A stretch of 64,000 bases of DNA from Cymodocea nodosa (lineage: Eukaryota > Streptophyta > Magnoliopsida > Alismatales > Cymodoceaceae): assembly GCA_036874045.1 (NCBI GenBank), contig CM072345.1, positions 12,882,501-12,946,500 on the forward strand. Direction: 5' to 3'. Below the pieces are notes generated by a model. It saw only the letters and a list, made by a program, of their open reading frames with translations, ran no database searches and was not told the DNA's origin. Positions within the stretch are counted from its first letter, which is position 1. Each line of letters opens with the position of its first letter. Position numbers and translations under genes: made by a program. Positions 30,565 through 42,500 of this stretch are shown here, one piece after another.

Positions 30565-30629
30565 GGTCAATACAATAATCACCTCTACGCTTTGACTTGG
30601 ACATTGCTTCCCGCGGGATCTTATAAATA
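30565..30629 (+). promoter_or_regulatory. DC1 gene core promoter with TATA box and two W-boxes
   Basis: A TATAAATA box lies at 30622-30629, about 100 bases ahead of the start codon. A W-box TTGACC (minus strand, 30565-30570) and TTGACT (30592-30597) sit directly upstream, with further TTGAC cores at about 30488 and 30533. W-boxes are WRKY factor sites and fit a stress-responsive gene, which is an inference. Confidence 0.5.
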
Positions 30630-30727
30630 ATAATCACGATCACCATCGCCTTCCATCCTTCCTCCCCGGCGCAACACAAACACACTACCACCCAGACCCA
30701 GATCTGTACCGCAATCGATCGAGGAGC

Positions 30728-31906
30728 ATGGTGAGGCTGAACCAGAACGACGCTCGACCCACCACTCAAGAAGAAGTAGTAGAAGCTGGAGAGCCGCCGC
30801 AACTCCACCACTTCTCCCACGTCCACCTGTTGCAGCGCCTCGTGCTCCCGCAACCAAGCCCTTTCTTTCCGGCGACCAGCAGCAGCTGCGGTGGTTGCAC
30901 CCTCCCCTGCTCGGGCACGGCCTACGCATGCATGACCTGCAACTACGTGCTGCACAGATCCTGCGCGCTGGCGCCAAGGACCATGCAACACCCGGCCCAC
31001 CCCATCCCCGGCCACACCCTCGCCCTCTCGATCACGTCCGCCAACGCTGCTGGTCGGTCCTCCTCGTGCGACGCTTGCGGCAACCAGTGCGGGAGCTTCT
31101 CCTTCAACTGCACCCGCGGGTGCGAGTACAACCTCCACGTCCGGTGTGCAAGACTAGTCGCCGGGGATGTTCGGCACCCGTCACACCCTCACCCACTTTC
31201 ACTCACCTTCCAGTCTCCCTACGGCCCGTTCCAGCAGTTCTGGTGCGACGTGTGCCGCCAGCCCTCGGGGGCGGCCAAGTGGCTGTACCGGTGCGACTAT
31301 TGCGGTTTTGACGTCCATCTGGAGTGTGCCGACGACACCGGCCTCCCTCAACGACGCCCGCAACAAGAACCGCAAGATCCATTCCTAGCGATGATGGAAC
31401 GCAGCCATCAGGAATCGGAAGCGGCAATGGCGGAACTCTTGTGGACACAAGCTGAGTTGCAGAGCCAGCAGCGCCAGGAGATCTGGCAGAATCTTCATCC
31501 GCAGAATCACCAAGGCAGTCCGTTCGGCCTTCCGTTTCAACAGCATGTGGCCGGAAGCGGCGGCCCGGTGAATCCTTCCGCAGTGTTCCCCACCACCACC
31601 GAAACCAACATCGGCAATCCGGTGAATCCTTCCGCAGTGTTCCCCACCACCACCGAAACCAACATCGGCAATCCGGTGAATCCTTCCGCAGTGTTCCCCG
31701 CCACCACAGAAACCAACATCGGCAACCCGGTGAATCCTTCCTCCGTCTTCCCCACCACCACCGAAACCGACATCGACGAGGCGGCTGCGATCGAGGAGTT
31801 AGTGATGTCGCATAATTTGCATACTATGGCAACGAACATCATCCGTGACATCTATGAACAGGATTTGCAATCCTCGTTGAAATTTATGACGTCCGTAAAG
31901 TACTGA
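30728..31906 (+). CDS. DC1 (Cys/His-rich C1) domain protein, single exon
   Basis: The single open frame of 392 residues is GC-rich. Three DC1 zinc-binding modules are visible. The first is about residues 25-83 (HHFSHVH, CGGC, CMTCNYVLHRSCA), the second about 86-141 (HPAHPIPGH, CDACGNQC, CEYNLHVRCA), and the third about 148-201 (HPSHPHPLSL, CDVC, RCDYCGFDVHLECA). Plant DC1 proteins bind zinc and probably lipids or proteins; several act in defence or hormone signalling. From about 280 to 351 the protein carries four copies of an 18-residue unit around NPSAVFPTTTETNIG, then an acidic C-terminus. The repeat tail is not part of the family and looks like a local expansion. The start was set at the first ATG after the TATA box, with the DC1 fold beginning shortly after it. 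No orthologue name can be assigned. Confidence 0.9.
   Translation: MVRLNQNDARPTTQEEVVEAGEPPQLHHFSHVHLLQRLVLPQPSPFFPATSSSCGGCTLPCSGTAYACMTCNYVLHRSCALAPRTMQHPAHPIPGHTLALSITSANAAGRSSSCDACGNQCGSFSFNCTRGCEYNLHVRCARLVAGDVRHPSHPHPLSLTFQSPYGPFQQFWCDVCRQPSGAAKWLYRCDYCGFDVHLECADDTGLPQRRPQQEPQDPFLAMMERSHQESEAAMAELLWTQAELQSQQRQEIWQNLHPQNHQGSPFGLPFQQHVAGSGGPVNPSAVFPTTTETNIGNPVNPSAVFPTTTETNIGNPVNPSAVFPATTETNIGNPVNPSSVFPTTTETDIDEAAAIEELVMSHNLHTMATNIIRDIYEQDLQSSLKFMTSVKY
31565..31780 (+). repeat. Four in-frame 54-bp tandem repeats within the DC1 gene
   Basis: Copies start at 31565, 31619, 31673 and 31727, each beginning CCGGTGAATCCTTCC. The first two are identical apart from the base before the unit, the third differs by a few bases and the fourth is the most diverged. 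The unit encodes 18 residues, so copy-number change would not shift frame. Confidence 0.95.
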
Positions 31907-33577
31907 ATTTAGTAAGTTAATTAAGGGGTTGTTGAGCTCGTTGTCTTGTTTTATTTATTTCATTATATATGCTGCTTGTGGGGGATATATAATAATAATA
32001 CTGGGAGTCTAATAAGTCTATTGTTTGTCGATTATTATCTGTTGATCTGGGTTTTGGGCATAAATTAATGTACCCCTTATCAAATATATATGCCTTTGAG
32101 AAAGAAACAAGGGCTTTTCTCGTTTCTTCTCGCCGTCGTCGCTGCCTACAGGTCGATTATCGAGTAGGGAGAGACAATTTTTGTAGTATGTATGGTTTTG
32201 CACAAGCCTATGTTGTAACAAGTCTGCTATGGCTATTATATTATATAAATCGAACTCTGGCTGGCCTGGTATTATCAGAGATTCCACCACTTTTGCCCAA
32301 ATTGTGTTCACCTCCGTCCGACGGGAGCTTGCAAAGTCACCGCCCCAGACCCTTTCTCAATCCCCATTCCACCATAGAGAAATTAATTGGCATAAGTGAC
32401 GTTATGGGTAGCGATTTGTTGGGACAAACGAATGGGCACGTTTTGATTTTAGTGGAATTGGGGGTTAGTTCACAGGGACAATTACCTTAGATGGATGGTT
32501 TGCATATAATATTATTACAATGCATAAATCTTAATCATGCAACAGACAAGTGATACCAAAATCCCATGTGTTATTTTTAAAAGGAAACATATCCTAACTT
32601 TTTCCCTCCCATTTTCATGCCCCCGTTGCATACAATTCTTCCACTAACACCCATGGTTAGGGTTTTGTTCGTTTCATAGTCCCATTATTGTCCCATAGCC
32701 GAGGGTTAAGATTGTATGGCTTTATTTAGCATGAGAGAAATGCGAAAGGTGTAAGGTGTTAAGACATTACTGTCCCATCAGTATGGAACGTACATTGAAA
32801 GATTTTTGCATCATCTTGTAATTCTCTGAAACACAAGAAATACAAGACAATATTAAAGAATTAATAACACTATATTCTAGAAGGGCACCGATATATATGC
32901 TCCTAAAATGTTAGAAAAAAAAGTGAGACATCATGAGAAGATACTTGTCGAAACTGAAAGTGTTAAAATTTAACAATAAATAATTCAGAGATCCAAAAGG
33001 AAGAGAATAATTTCTTCAAAAGTATGGGATAATTCCCAAAATCTAAATATCCTCCGAGAGTTTTATGATATAAATTTTCTTGGACCAAAAAGTTGTAATC
33101 GTTGAGACGACCACCATGGATGGGAAAAAATATTTTATATACAAAATAATCGGATGAAACATTCCTTGTTTATATATTTTATTAATCAATCTGAAAAACC
33201 AAACTAATTCTTCCACGAATTCTAGTTGAAATTCAAATCGATCAAGGAAATTCTAACGAAACAACTAACTACTGCAACCCATCGAGATGAATAAAAGTTG
33301 TGATTAAATTACTTCATCTGTATGGAAAATTTGGTATCCCATGGATAATGAGATGAGACTGGGAAAACACTTCACCTCCCAACAATTATCTAGATAGTAC
33401 CATTTATGTGGTGGAACAAGTATGGTATCTTGAATGTCTTCCACCAAGCGCTTCCAATATCACAACTTCAAAATTACCAAGCTCCTGATCGTAAAAGTGA
33501 CAGAAAAAAAAGAAGAAACTAGATTCCTGATCAGGTAACCTTTACCCAAAAATCTAAATAGTACCTGAAATTTTTCC
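31907..33577. other. Convergent spacer between the DC1 gene and MTP5
   Basis: It holds the 3' ends of the DC1 gene (plus) and MTP5 (minus). It is AT-rich. Open frames near 32018-32490 on both strands show no recognisable family. No gene is called. Confidence 0.5.
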
Positions 33578-36500
33578 TCATGTTATTGGACCATAAGATG
33601 TTTGAACCGTTAGTTCCTGTATTCTCAAATCATGATATAAACCATGCACGTACCTAAGTACAGTGTATTCGTCAGCTCCATCTCTCAGCTGTTGGAATTT
33701 GAATTGGTTACAAGTTGAACATTATAGACTGGAATTCAATTACGTAACCATTCTTGATCATGGAAAGCTAAAGTGTTTGACGCTTGTTAATGGCAGTTAC
33801 CTGTATTGAGAGTGACCCAACCACGTGACCAGGTACCAATTCCCAAAACCGAGCATGAGAAACCTCAGCAACATCCTCAAGAGCCATAATCTGATCAGAT
33901 CGATAAGCCAAACTTTAGTGGAAGTCAATGTGAAAAAAGCAAACATGATATAAGGACAAACCTGTCTCCAGCATTTAGCAAAAGCAGATGAAGGTATGCT
34001 GGAAGGACACTTCTGAAGCAAGATGCTCCCTGTGGCTCTGAAAAGTGGCATTACAATAACTAAAACTGCAATTGAGACCAAACCAAGACATAGAACCTCT
34101 GCATTCTCAACCCTGAAAGACGGAATGCAGAGGAATGAGTCGGATTAGAACTTTTCTTCATAGACTCAATGCACATAAGTTTCACTAGTAGGACATCATA
34201 CCCAAGGGTTAAAAACCAAGACGCTAAGATGATACCTGCACTGAGAAACATTAGCAGAAAACTTAGCACAGATCATCCAACCAAGAAGAACCAGAAAATT
34301 TAGCATGTGATTAATTTACAACCTGTGAATAGTCATACCTGCGTATAGAATCAGCAAGAACATGCAGACAAACTGAATGATGGTTCATATCTTCAGCCCT
34401 CCTGTAAACTGAATGAAATATATAGAACACAACAGATATTTGAGAAAGAATAAATGAAGTTCACACAAAAAACTTTAAACTTGAGAAGCTAAATCTTTAT
34501 GATCACCCATAAGGCCATAACCCATTAGAGAATGAATCGTACTAAGGCATTAGACATCTCTAATAAAGTTATTATTGATCAAATAGCCATTTTTCACTCA
34601 AATAAAATGATACATGAGAAAGATTCACGATCCCATATAATTCCTTTCCAAGGACCGCAATGCAATGCATTGTTATTAATGTGAGTCCACTTCCTTGGTG
34701 GATTATTCAGATTTGTCTAATCAAAATTTCCCTGTATTATCATTCAATACTTATTTTTTATATCCATCATTCAACAGTACTTTTTGTTTTGCACATCTTC
34801 TTACACCTGAAATCTTCATTTTCAGCATGCATTGCACAGGCTCAGATGCAGAACTATTATTAAATTGAAAATATGTTTCTGCTACAAAACCAAAAACTAA
34901 ATATGTTTTAGACAAACATACCAAGATTTACGCGAGCATAGCCTCGAAAGAACCAAACACCAATTAGGTTTACCAGAAGGTTTGTAACGGCAGAAAAAAT
35001 CAAGTAATGCCTAATGAGGACAATGTGGAGATGAATTAGAAAAAAGAGAAAATCAATTATCAATAGAATCATTGCCAAAGGGGTTTCTTGTAGAAGAAGA
35101 TAAATGAATTTACAAAAGCATAGAAATTATGAATATTGAGAAATAGAAAATGCCTCGTGAAGCCAGTAAAAGTAGTGTAGTCATGAGAATATTGTAATAC
35201 CAAGATAGCTTAGAAAATTCCATTGAAAATAGAGAGATGGGTCCCACCTTCAGGTGAATTTCATCATTCATAACCTCATCCTTAAGGTTAAGAATCCACT
35301 TTCAGATAAAGTGACCACACCAATGGAGTCCCATATTGAAATGTATCAGCGATATTTCACCAACACATCTTGACTTTGAGTGTACCAATATGATAAGCAG
35401 CTACTTATTGGTATCAGCATTGATTCAGGCAATATTTCAATATGGATTGGATCTCATATCTAAATCCAACAACTTTAATTCTTTGAGAAGCTAATTCAAC
35501 CAATATAATCAAAATTTTGATCAATACATGGCAAAACACACTTCATCTTATCTTTCTCTGCGGCAAACTTCAACTCCCTCTTCTCTCCTCTCTTTCCAAA
35601 GTTTTCTCAAGTGTTTCTCCCCATCAGATCTACTTCATCACTACTCCAAAATTATTTCGATGATTGAAGGCTCTCCAACATCCATTTAATTAAACATTCA
35701 GGTGTGTAATTTGAGTTTTTCTTCATGTTTAAGTTAGATATCACATATTTACCTTAGATCAAAGATGGTTTTCATTATTTTTTTGCATTTTTCAGTTTTT
35801 TACAGATTATTTTCCAGTTTTTTTCGTAATTTACGTTTTTTAGGTATTTATAGTTGAAATTTAATATATTTAACCCATGATACATCAGATCTAATATTAT
35901 TTAAGATAGATACTTTTTTGCTTTAACCCCCAGACACTCCACATAGGACTTAAATGATTTTTTGCAAGCTTAGTAAGCTATACATTTTTTTCTTTAATTT
36001 TTCAGTAATATTCATGAATAAGGACCGTAAAATTGATTGCAGTGTTATTGAAATCAAACCGAACCAAACTGGAACTGATGACAATTTTGGTTTTTTATTT
36101 AAAAAACCAAAATCAAAATCAAACCACCTATAAAATGGAAAAGACTGGTTCAAACTAGTCAAGCAAACCAAACGATTTGAACCATTATTTTTCTTTTTTA
36201 CAAAAACTATTATTTTTCTTAATTTATGTTTTAAGTAATTAACTAAAACATTATATTTCTTAATTTAACATTTAACCTGAATGAAAAAAGAAAACCCTAA
36301 ACCTAAACTCATAGCACACACACCATACATGAATCCCAATCCCCATCTTCCCCTAGTCACACCCTTACTGGCTGAAGAGATAAGGTTAAGTCGTGCATTT
36401 GTTGAGCAAGTGAGAAATAAAAGTCAGAACAACCCCTAGAAGAGGTTGAATTCGGGGGACCTGTGGGAGTGATGTTTTGGAAAGAAATTGGTGGCCTTCC

Positions 36501-39500
36501 AAAGGGAAGTAGACGCAGGAAGGCCTGAGGAAATGGTTGGTAAAACAGTAGTAGGTGCTCAAACTATTGGTGATGTGGTATATAGTCTAAACTAGCGATG
36601 TCAACACAATACACACTCCAGCCTCACGATACAAAACACTGCATGCCCAGGTTATCTCCCTTAACCTCAAACGTTGTATGCCTGTCACTAGATTTTAGAC
36701 CAGGTTATTGTTCTTGACCAGACCTCTAGATTTGGCACCCTTATGAGAATATAAATGTTTTTAAAAATCTAGAGAATCTTTTTTCCCTTTAGTATTTCTT
36801 GCTTAATTTTGTATGGGTTAGTTTCAAGAAAGTAGGGTTCTTTAATCTCAAGTGAGCTCATTGACAACTCTAAATGATATTTTTGAATGAAAAGGCAACA
36901 CTTTTGTTTTGATATTGTGCTGCCAAGGTGTTGCCAATTGGATTGCTTGGGAGAAGCCCTTACCTCCGAGACTCAAACTCAACATGGATGGTGTGGTTAA
37001 TTTGGAGGGCTTTGCAGTGGGTGGAGGCTTGGTTTGGGATGCTAGTGAGGCCCTTATTTTCGCTTTCTACAATTTCTATGGTCAAACTAGTGTGATCAAG
37101 GTAGAACTCCAAGCCTTATATGACAGCTTACGCACCCGTAGGGACATAGGTCTCTCATTGGAGTGCCTAGAGGTGGAAATCAACTCTCTCTCCGTCTTCA
37201 ATGGAATTTAAAACAATGAATGTGTAGTGGGACAAGTTGTGTTAGTCTGGACCAATCTCTGTTGGTTGATGGGACTTGTACATTCTTTCCAACATGTGCC
37301 TTGGGAAGCTAATCATGTAGCAGACACATCGGCAAAAATGAGTCTCACCAGGTAGACAAGTGATTTCAGGTGTGTTGAGAATCTTCCAATGGAAGCCCAA
37401 GGGCAAGCTTAGATGGATGTTTTGGATATTCCAAATAGTTGATGCCAATGGTTTTCCCTTTTGGTTGTATTGTAATGGGTGTTTCTGTTATGTAACATTC
37501 TTCCATTCTTGTAACAATTTTTTGATTGGGCCCCCACCCCTTTAATCGATTGGGGAACCCTCACTGTTTAAAAAAAAAGGTGTTTCCAATTAGTCAATTA
37601 CAAGTTCAGAATGTTAATGATAGCGATGTTGTGGAATTAGGATTCATAAAAAAGTTAGTGAACTTGATTTTTGTTTATTATTGTATTATTATTATTACTT
37701 TTTTGTACAATCAAATACTTTATTTTTATTTTGTAAAGTTATAGTTGATGAAAATAAGAAACAATATTAATAGTTGTCTTTTTTCAAAATTGATAGTAAA
37801 TTATTAAGAAATATTGAATATAATATACTATTCATTAATTAATAAATAATTGAATATCAAAAATATCTAGTTTAAAACATTTCTAAATTTGAAAATTTTG
37901 ACCAATTTAGTTTATGTACTCGTTTATTAAATGATGGCATCATAATGATGTCATTACCAGTTCAACCAGTTTGAACCATTTTAAACTGAGACTGATAATC
38001 TTTTGGTATGATGTCTGATTTGCCTTTGTAAACCTTGATTGATTGTATATGACATTTTTATTTAAGTAATTGTCTAGAAATTAAATCTAATTGATTTTAA
38101 ATGTCTATTATAATTGTTTATCTTGTCTTGAAGTTTCAAGTCAAAATTTGGAGTTTTTCCTTTGAAATTCGATGTTTCTATAACTTTGTAATGTACCAAA
38201 ATTTCCACCGATACTTGATGTCTCCTTTTTCTGTATGACCAATATTTATACGATACTGAGATTGAATTCTATAGTCACGAATCACAGCAAAAACTCCTCC
38301 TGAAGAGGCCACCTTTACTGTTAAAACGGAACTTAATCCCACATTACCAGTAGGTCAAATAAAATTAATATGCTACTTGAGCCCAAATTAAAGGAGAAAA
38401 TCATCCCAATCCCCGAATTCTTTTCAAAAAGCCAACTGAGAAACTCATATTATCAGACAACCAAAACATTTAATGTGATAATCCTTGGAATACTTAATTA
38501 ATATTTTTGTCTTAATTCAATACCATCACTAATTAAGTGGACAGATGTTAGTCCCCATAAGAAAATACACAAGTAAATCTTTAAACATGGTATCAGTTAT
38601 GAAAACAAAAAAAAATACTGAACAGATTAACATTACTAAACTAGTCATTATGAACACTAATAATAACTTTAGGGAAGGAGAATAATATTATAACCATTAT
38701 TATACTTGAAAACTAGAGTATCGGAGTACAGTAAATTATTTAAAACACACTGAAAATACTCTAAATTAGAAGAAAAATAATAGTAACTTTTATCCTCGAT
38801 ACCAAGTAGTATCATGCTTCAAATTGTTGTCCATGTATTGTTGCTTTCATCAGACTCTTTTCGGTACACATAATCCTCCCACAATATATAGGTATTATAG
38901 TTTTTGATACTCAATGATATGCTGCAGGATTGTTTATAGAGAGACGCTGATGAAAGCAGTGACACATAGACAACAATTTGAAGAAACAAGATATTCTACC
39001 TGATATTGAGGATAAAGATTAGTTATTATTATTTTCCTGGTAGTTTAGAACATCTTCAGTATGTTTTAAATAGTTTATTGCACTATGATATTCTAATTTT
39101 TTAGTATAATATGTTTTTAATTCCATAAATACGTAGATAAATGTTTTAGTTATTCCCATATATGTATTTTTATTTCTTTAGCTTGTCTTAAAATTTCATG
39201 GTAAAATTTGTAATTTCTCGTCTCATGACTTGACTGAACTTCCACCAACATTTACACTGAAGTTCAACATGTTTCCTTTTTCAATAAACTGAAGTCTAAC
39301 ATGATACCGATGTTGAATTCCTTAGTTCCTACATAGTTGGGACCATGTTACAATCCCATTTTGAGGTTGGAAATGCAATCCCATTGTGGCATTACAATTG
39401 CAGGCCCATTTGAGGGTTGTGAGTGTGATCTCAAAGTGGGATTGCACTTGTGATCCTATTTTGGTTTTGTGAAGGTGATATGCTCAAGCCTGGAGTCTTG

Positions 39501-42500
39501 ATTTTTCCTCCTCTTGATACGTTAGAGATTTGATTTGAGAGAGTCATCTAGGAGAACATATGTTTTTTAAAGTTAGAAAGAAATCAAATAAATTAATATG
39601 ATGTGGGTAGTTATGTCTTGATTAAAAAATGTCAAATCAAAGGATTCTTATCAACTTTAGCTCAAAATGTTATTTTAAGGTAAAGTATATCTAAAGCTCA
39701 TCCTCAAAATAAAATTTTTGAGTTAAAGTCATCTATAGCCATTGGATCTATGATTATCTTAATCCAAATAAAAAAAAGCTACATAGAAAATTATTCATTT
39801 AAGAACAATTGTTCCTCTTCCTCTAACCATACTACTCTAGATGTTGGCACGCAGATTGTATTCTTTGGCTCTTTCACCCTATGCCACAGGGAATTCCACT
39901 CAAAGTTTCCTAAAGTGGAGTTGCAAAACAGGCATCACAGATCTGATCCTGAGTGTCGGATTGCAAAGGTGATCCCATTCTGAAATCATAATTAAAATAC
40001 CTAGCTGCAAGGTGATCCCATATGGGAACTCAAACGCAATCCCAGTTGGATCATGTTTACGATCTGACAACAGGATTGCAATTGTGGTCATTATCTATAG
40101 ATCATGAAATAGGTAATCAAAATGTTTCATCTTGTACATGTAGGTGGCTGTAATCTCCTTTCTTCCAAAAAAGAAATTTTTAATCAGTCAAATATTCACC
40201 AGGAAAGTCACCCAGAAAATGATTTTGAAGTAATTTTTAGCTCAATTTTTCTATTTCTTTTTGGGAGGCTACTAATACTATTTGAATTTTTCTAAAGCTA
40301 TTGATACCGTTTTTATATAGTTTTAATATGTATAACATCCATCCATCTCAAATTATAATGAACTATCAAGAACTTTGACTATGATGATGACCCAAAAATT
40401 GAGACCAAGACATTGCTGTATTGCTACAGTGGAATGTGATGATATGAATGTTTAAAATTTAGACCTGGTTGCACTTTTTTCTGAACAGCAGATCAGGTCG
40501 CACATAAAGTATATAAAACATTCAATGTACTGAAACATTCACAACAGGTTTCGATATTAGAAACATTACAAAATAAATCCTTGCGATCAGAGTTCTCTTA
40601 CTTGTGCTCAGATTCATCTTGTATGAAGGCATGAAGTGCTTCCACGGCTAAAGAGAAGGACATAAACAAAAGAAACAGCTGCATATGTAAAATCACAAAA
40701 GGATTAAAATGTCAATACGAAAAAAAAAAACAGCAGATCACAAATATTAAATGAAAGAAAACTCCCGACTAAAACAAAAAGGAATTGAAATACACGTCTC
40801 ATCACACAACACTGCAAAAATTGGAAAAATTAGGCTCAGGAATGTTATTGATCTCAAGTTTTCCTCTCACAGATATGGTGTGTGTGTAACTCGGTATTCA
40901 CAAGTTGGACTTGAACTGGAACACTTGCTGCCAAAAAGTGAAGAAGTGGATGAAGTAGAGTGGACCCATCCAGAAAAAAAAATAGTCGTCAGTTTGAGAA
41001 GGCCCACCAGATCTCCTATGCTTAAATTAGGAAAAATGGGGTGAGCATGAAGACCAGATTTTGAGAAAAGAGAGTTTGGAATTGGATTATCATACTTGGG
41101 CATCAATGGGGTGTTTATGGGATTCCTCTATGGGAGGAAATCATGGGTGGTGAATGGCCAATAGGCAGGCGCTCTTGTCTAGGGAGGTCACTGGTCCATC
41201 AATTTGAGCATTCAGTGGGGAGGAATTTGTCACTTCTTATCATGTGACTATTTATTGTTGATTGGTTGCTCACTTCGGTCTCTTCAGAGACATCTAATAA
41301 AATTCGAACAATAAAAAGATTGCTTGCTCATTTCCACTAATAGCATGTTTGTCAATCCTTGTGTTACAACTCTTCTTCCATAATATCTTAGGTAAGGAGA
41401 AATCTACAAACCCTCTAAGAAGATTTATGGCAGCAAGTCAACCAATGAAATGACAGAGAGTAGAAAGAACAAAAATGGTACCAATGATAATAGCAACAAT
41501 CCTAACTAGGCTGACAACATTGGTGGAGGTGATGTTGAGTGAGAAGGCTAGGACAAATGAGAGTGCAATGGTGCCAACATGAGCAATAACATAGAGGTGA
41601 TAGGTTCCTTTAGAGGGGAAAGATGTCAATGGCTCAATGACTACAATGGATTGATGAGAAGCCTACGTGCCTATCTAAGCAAGGCCTGGAGAGAATAAAA
41701 AGAGTGTACAACATTACCATCTAGTACATCCCTCATTTTTTGAGGATCTACATGCAAATCATCTAGTACATCCCTCATTTTTTGAGGATCTACATGCAAA
41801 TCAATGCAATAACAATTGATGCCCAACCAGTTTGTGCTGAGCAATGAACAATCAAAAGGCAAGTTGTGCTTCCATTCATGCTCATCAAGGTGGGCGTCCA
41901 AGCATGATTTGATCATGCTTGGATTGTCTACCTCACCCTACCTTATTTGAGAGGATCTTCTATCAAGTTTATTTAATTATATATATAAAGATTTTTATTG
42001 CAAAAAAGCTTTTATATATATATATATAACATGGAATATACTGAAACATGAAAATTATTGAATTATATAATCATACAAATCTCTTAAATATACATATTAG
42101 TATTATCACACTTCATATTTGATGCTATCTTATGATTATTTACGTATTTCAATGTTATTTAGGAAATAATAGAGTTAAAAGTATACATAATTATTATTAA
42201 ATACTTGTAAATACATACAATAGATACGTAAAATAAAAAAATGGATACTTATATAGATGCCTAAGCCCCAAATCTTTGGAAGCCCATGATCAGCAGGTCA
42301 TCTTCAAATATTAAGGAGTTGTTGACAATGAAACATCGACCTTTAGCCAAATGTTCGTCAAACATAGTGACTTTCACCCATTCTCAGACTTGAATATGCT
42401 TGAAAGACATGTTCACGCCAGCAGTGGCTGACCCAACAACCTTCAAGATTTCCCTCTCACTTAGCTCATTTCAAAACGGCTTTGTGAAAACACAGGTTGC

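Noticed and set aside
31537..31851. 104-codon minus-strand frame with internal repeats
   Set aside because: It is the antisense shadow of the DC1 tandem repeats.
41718..41801. CRISPR-like direct repeat
   Set aside because: There are two abutting copies without spacers in a plant intron, a simple tandem duplication.
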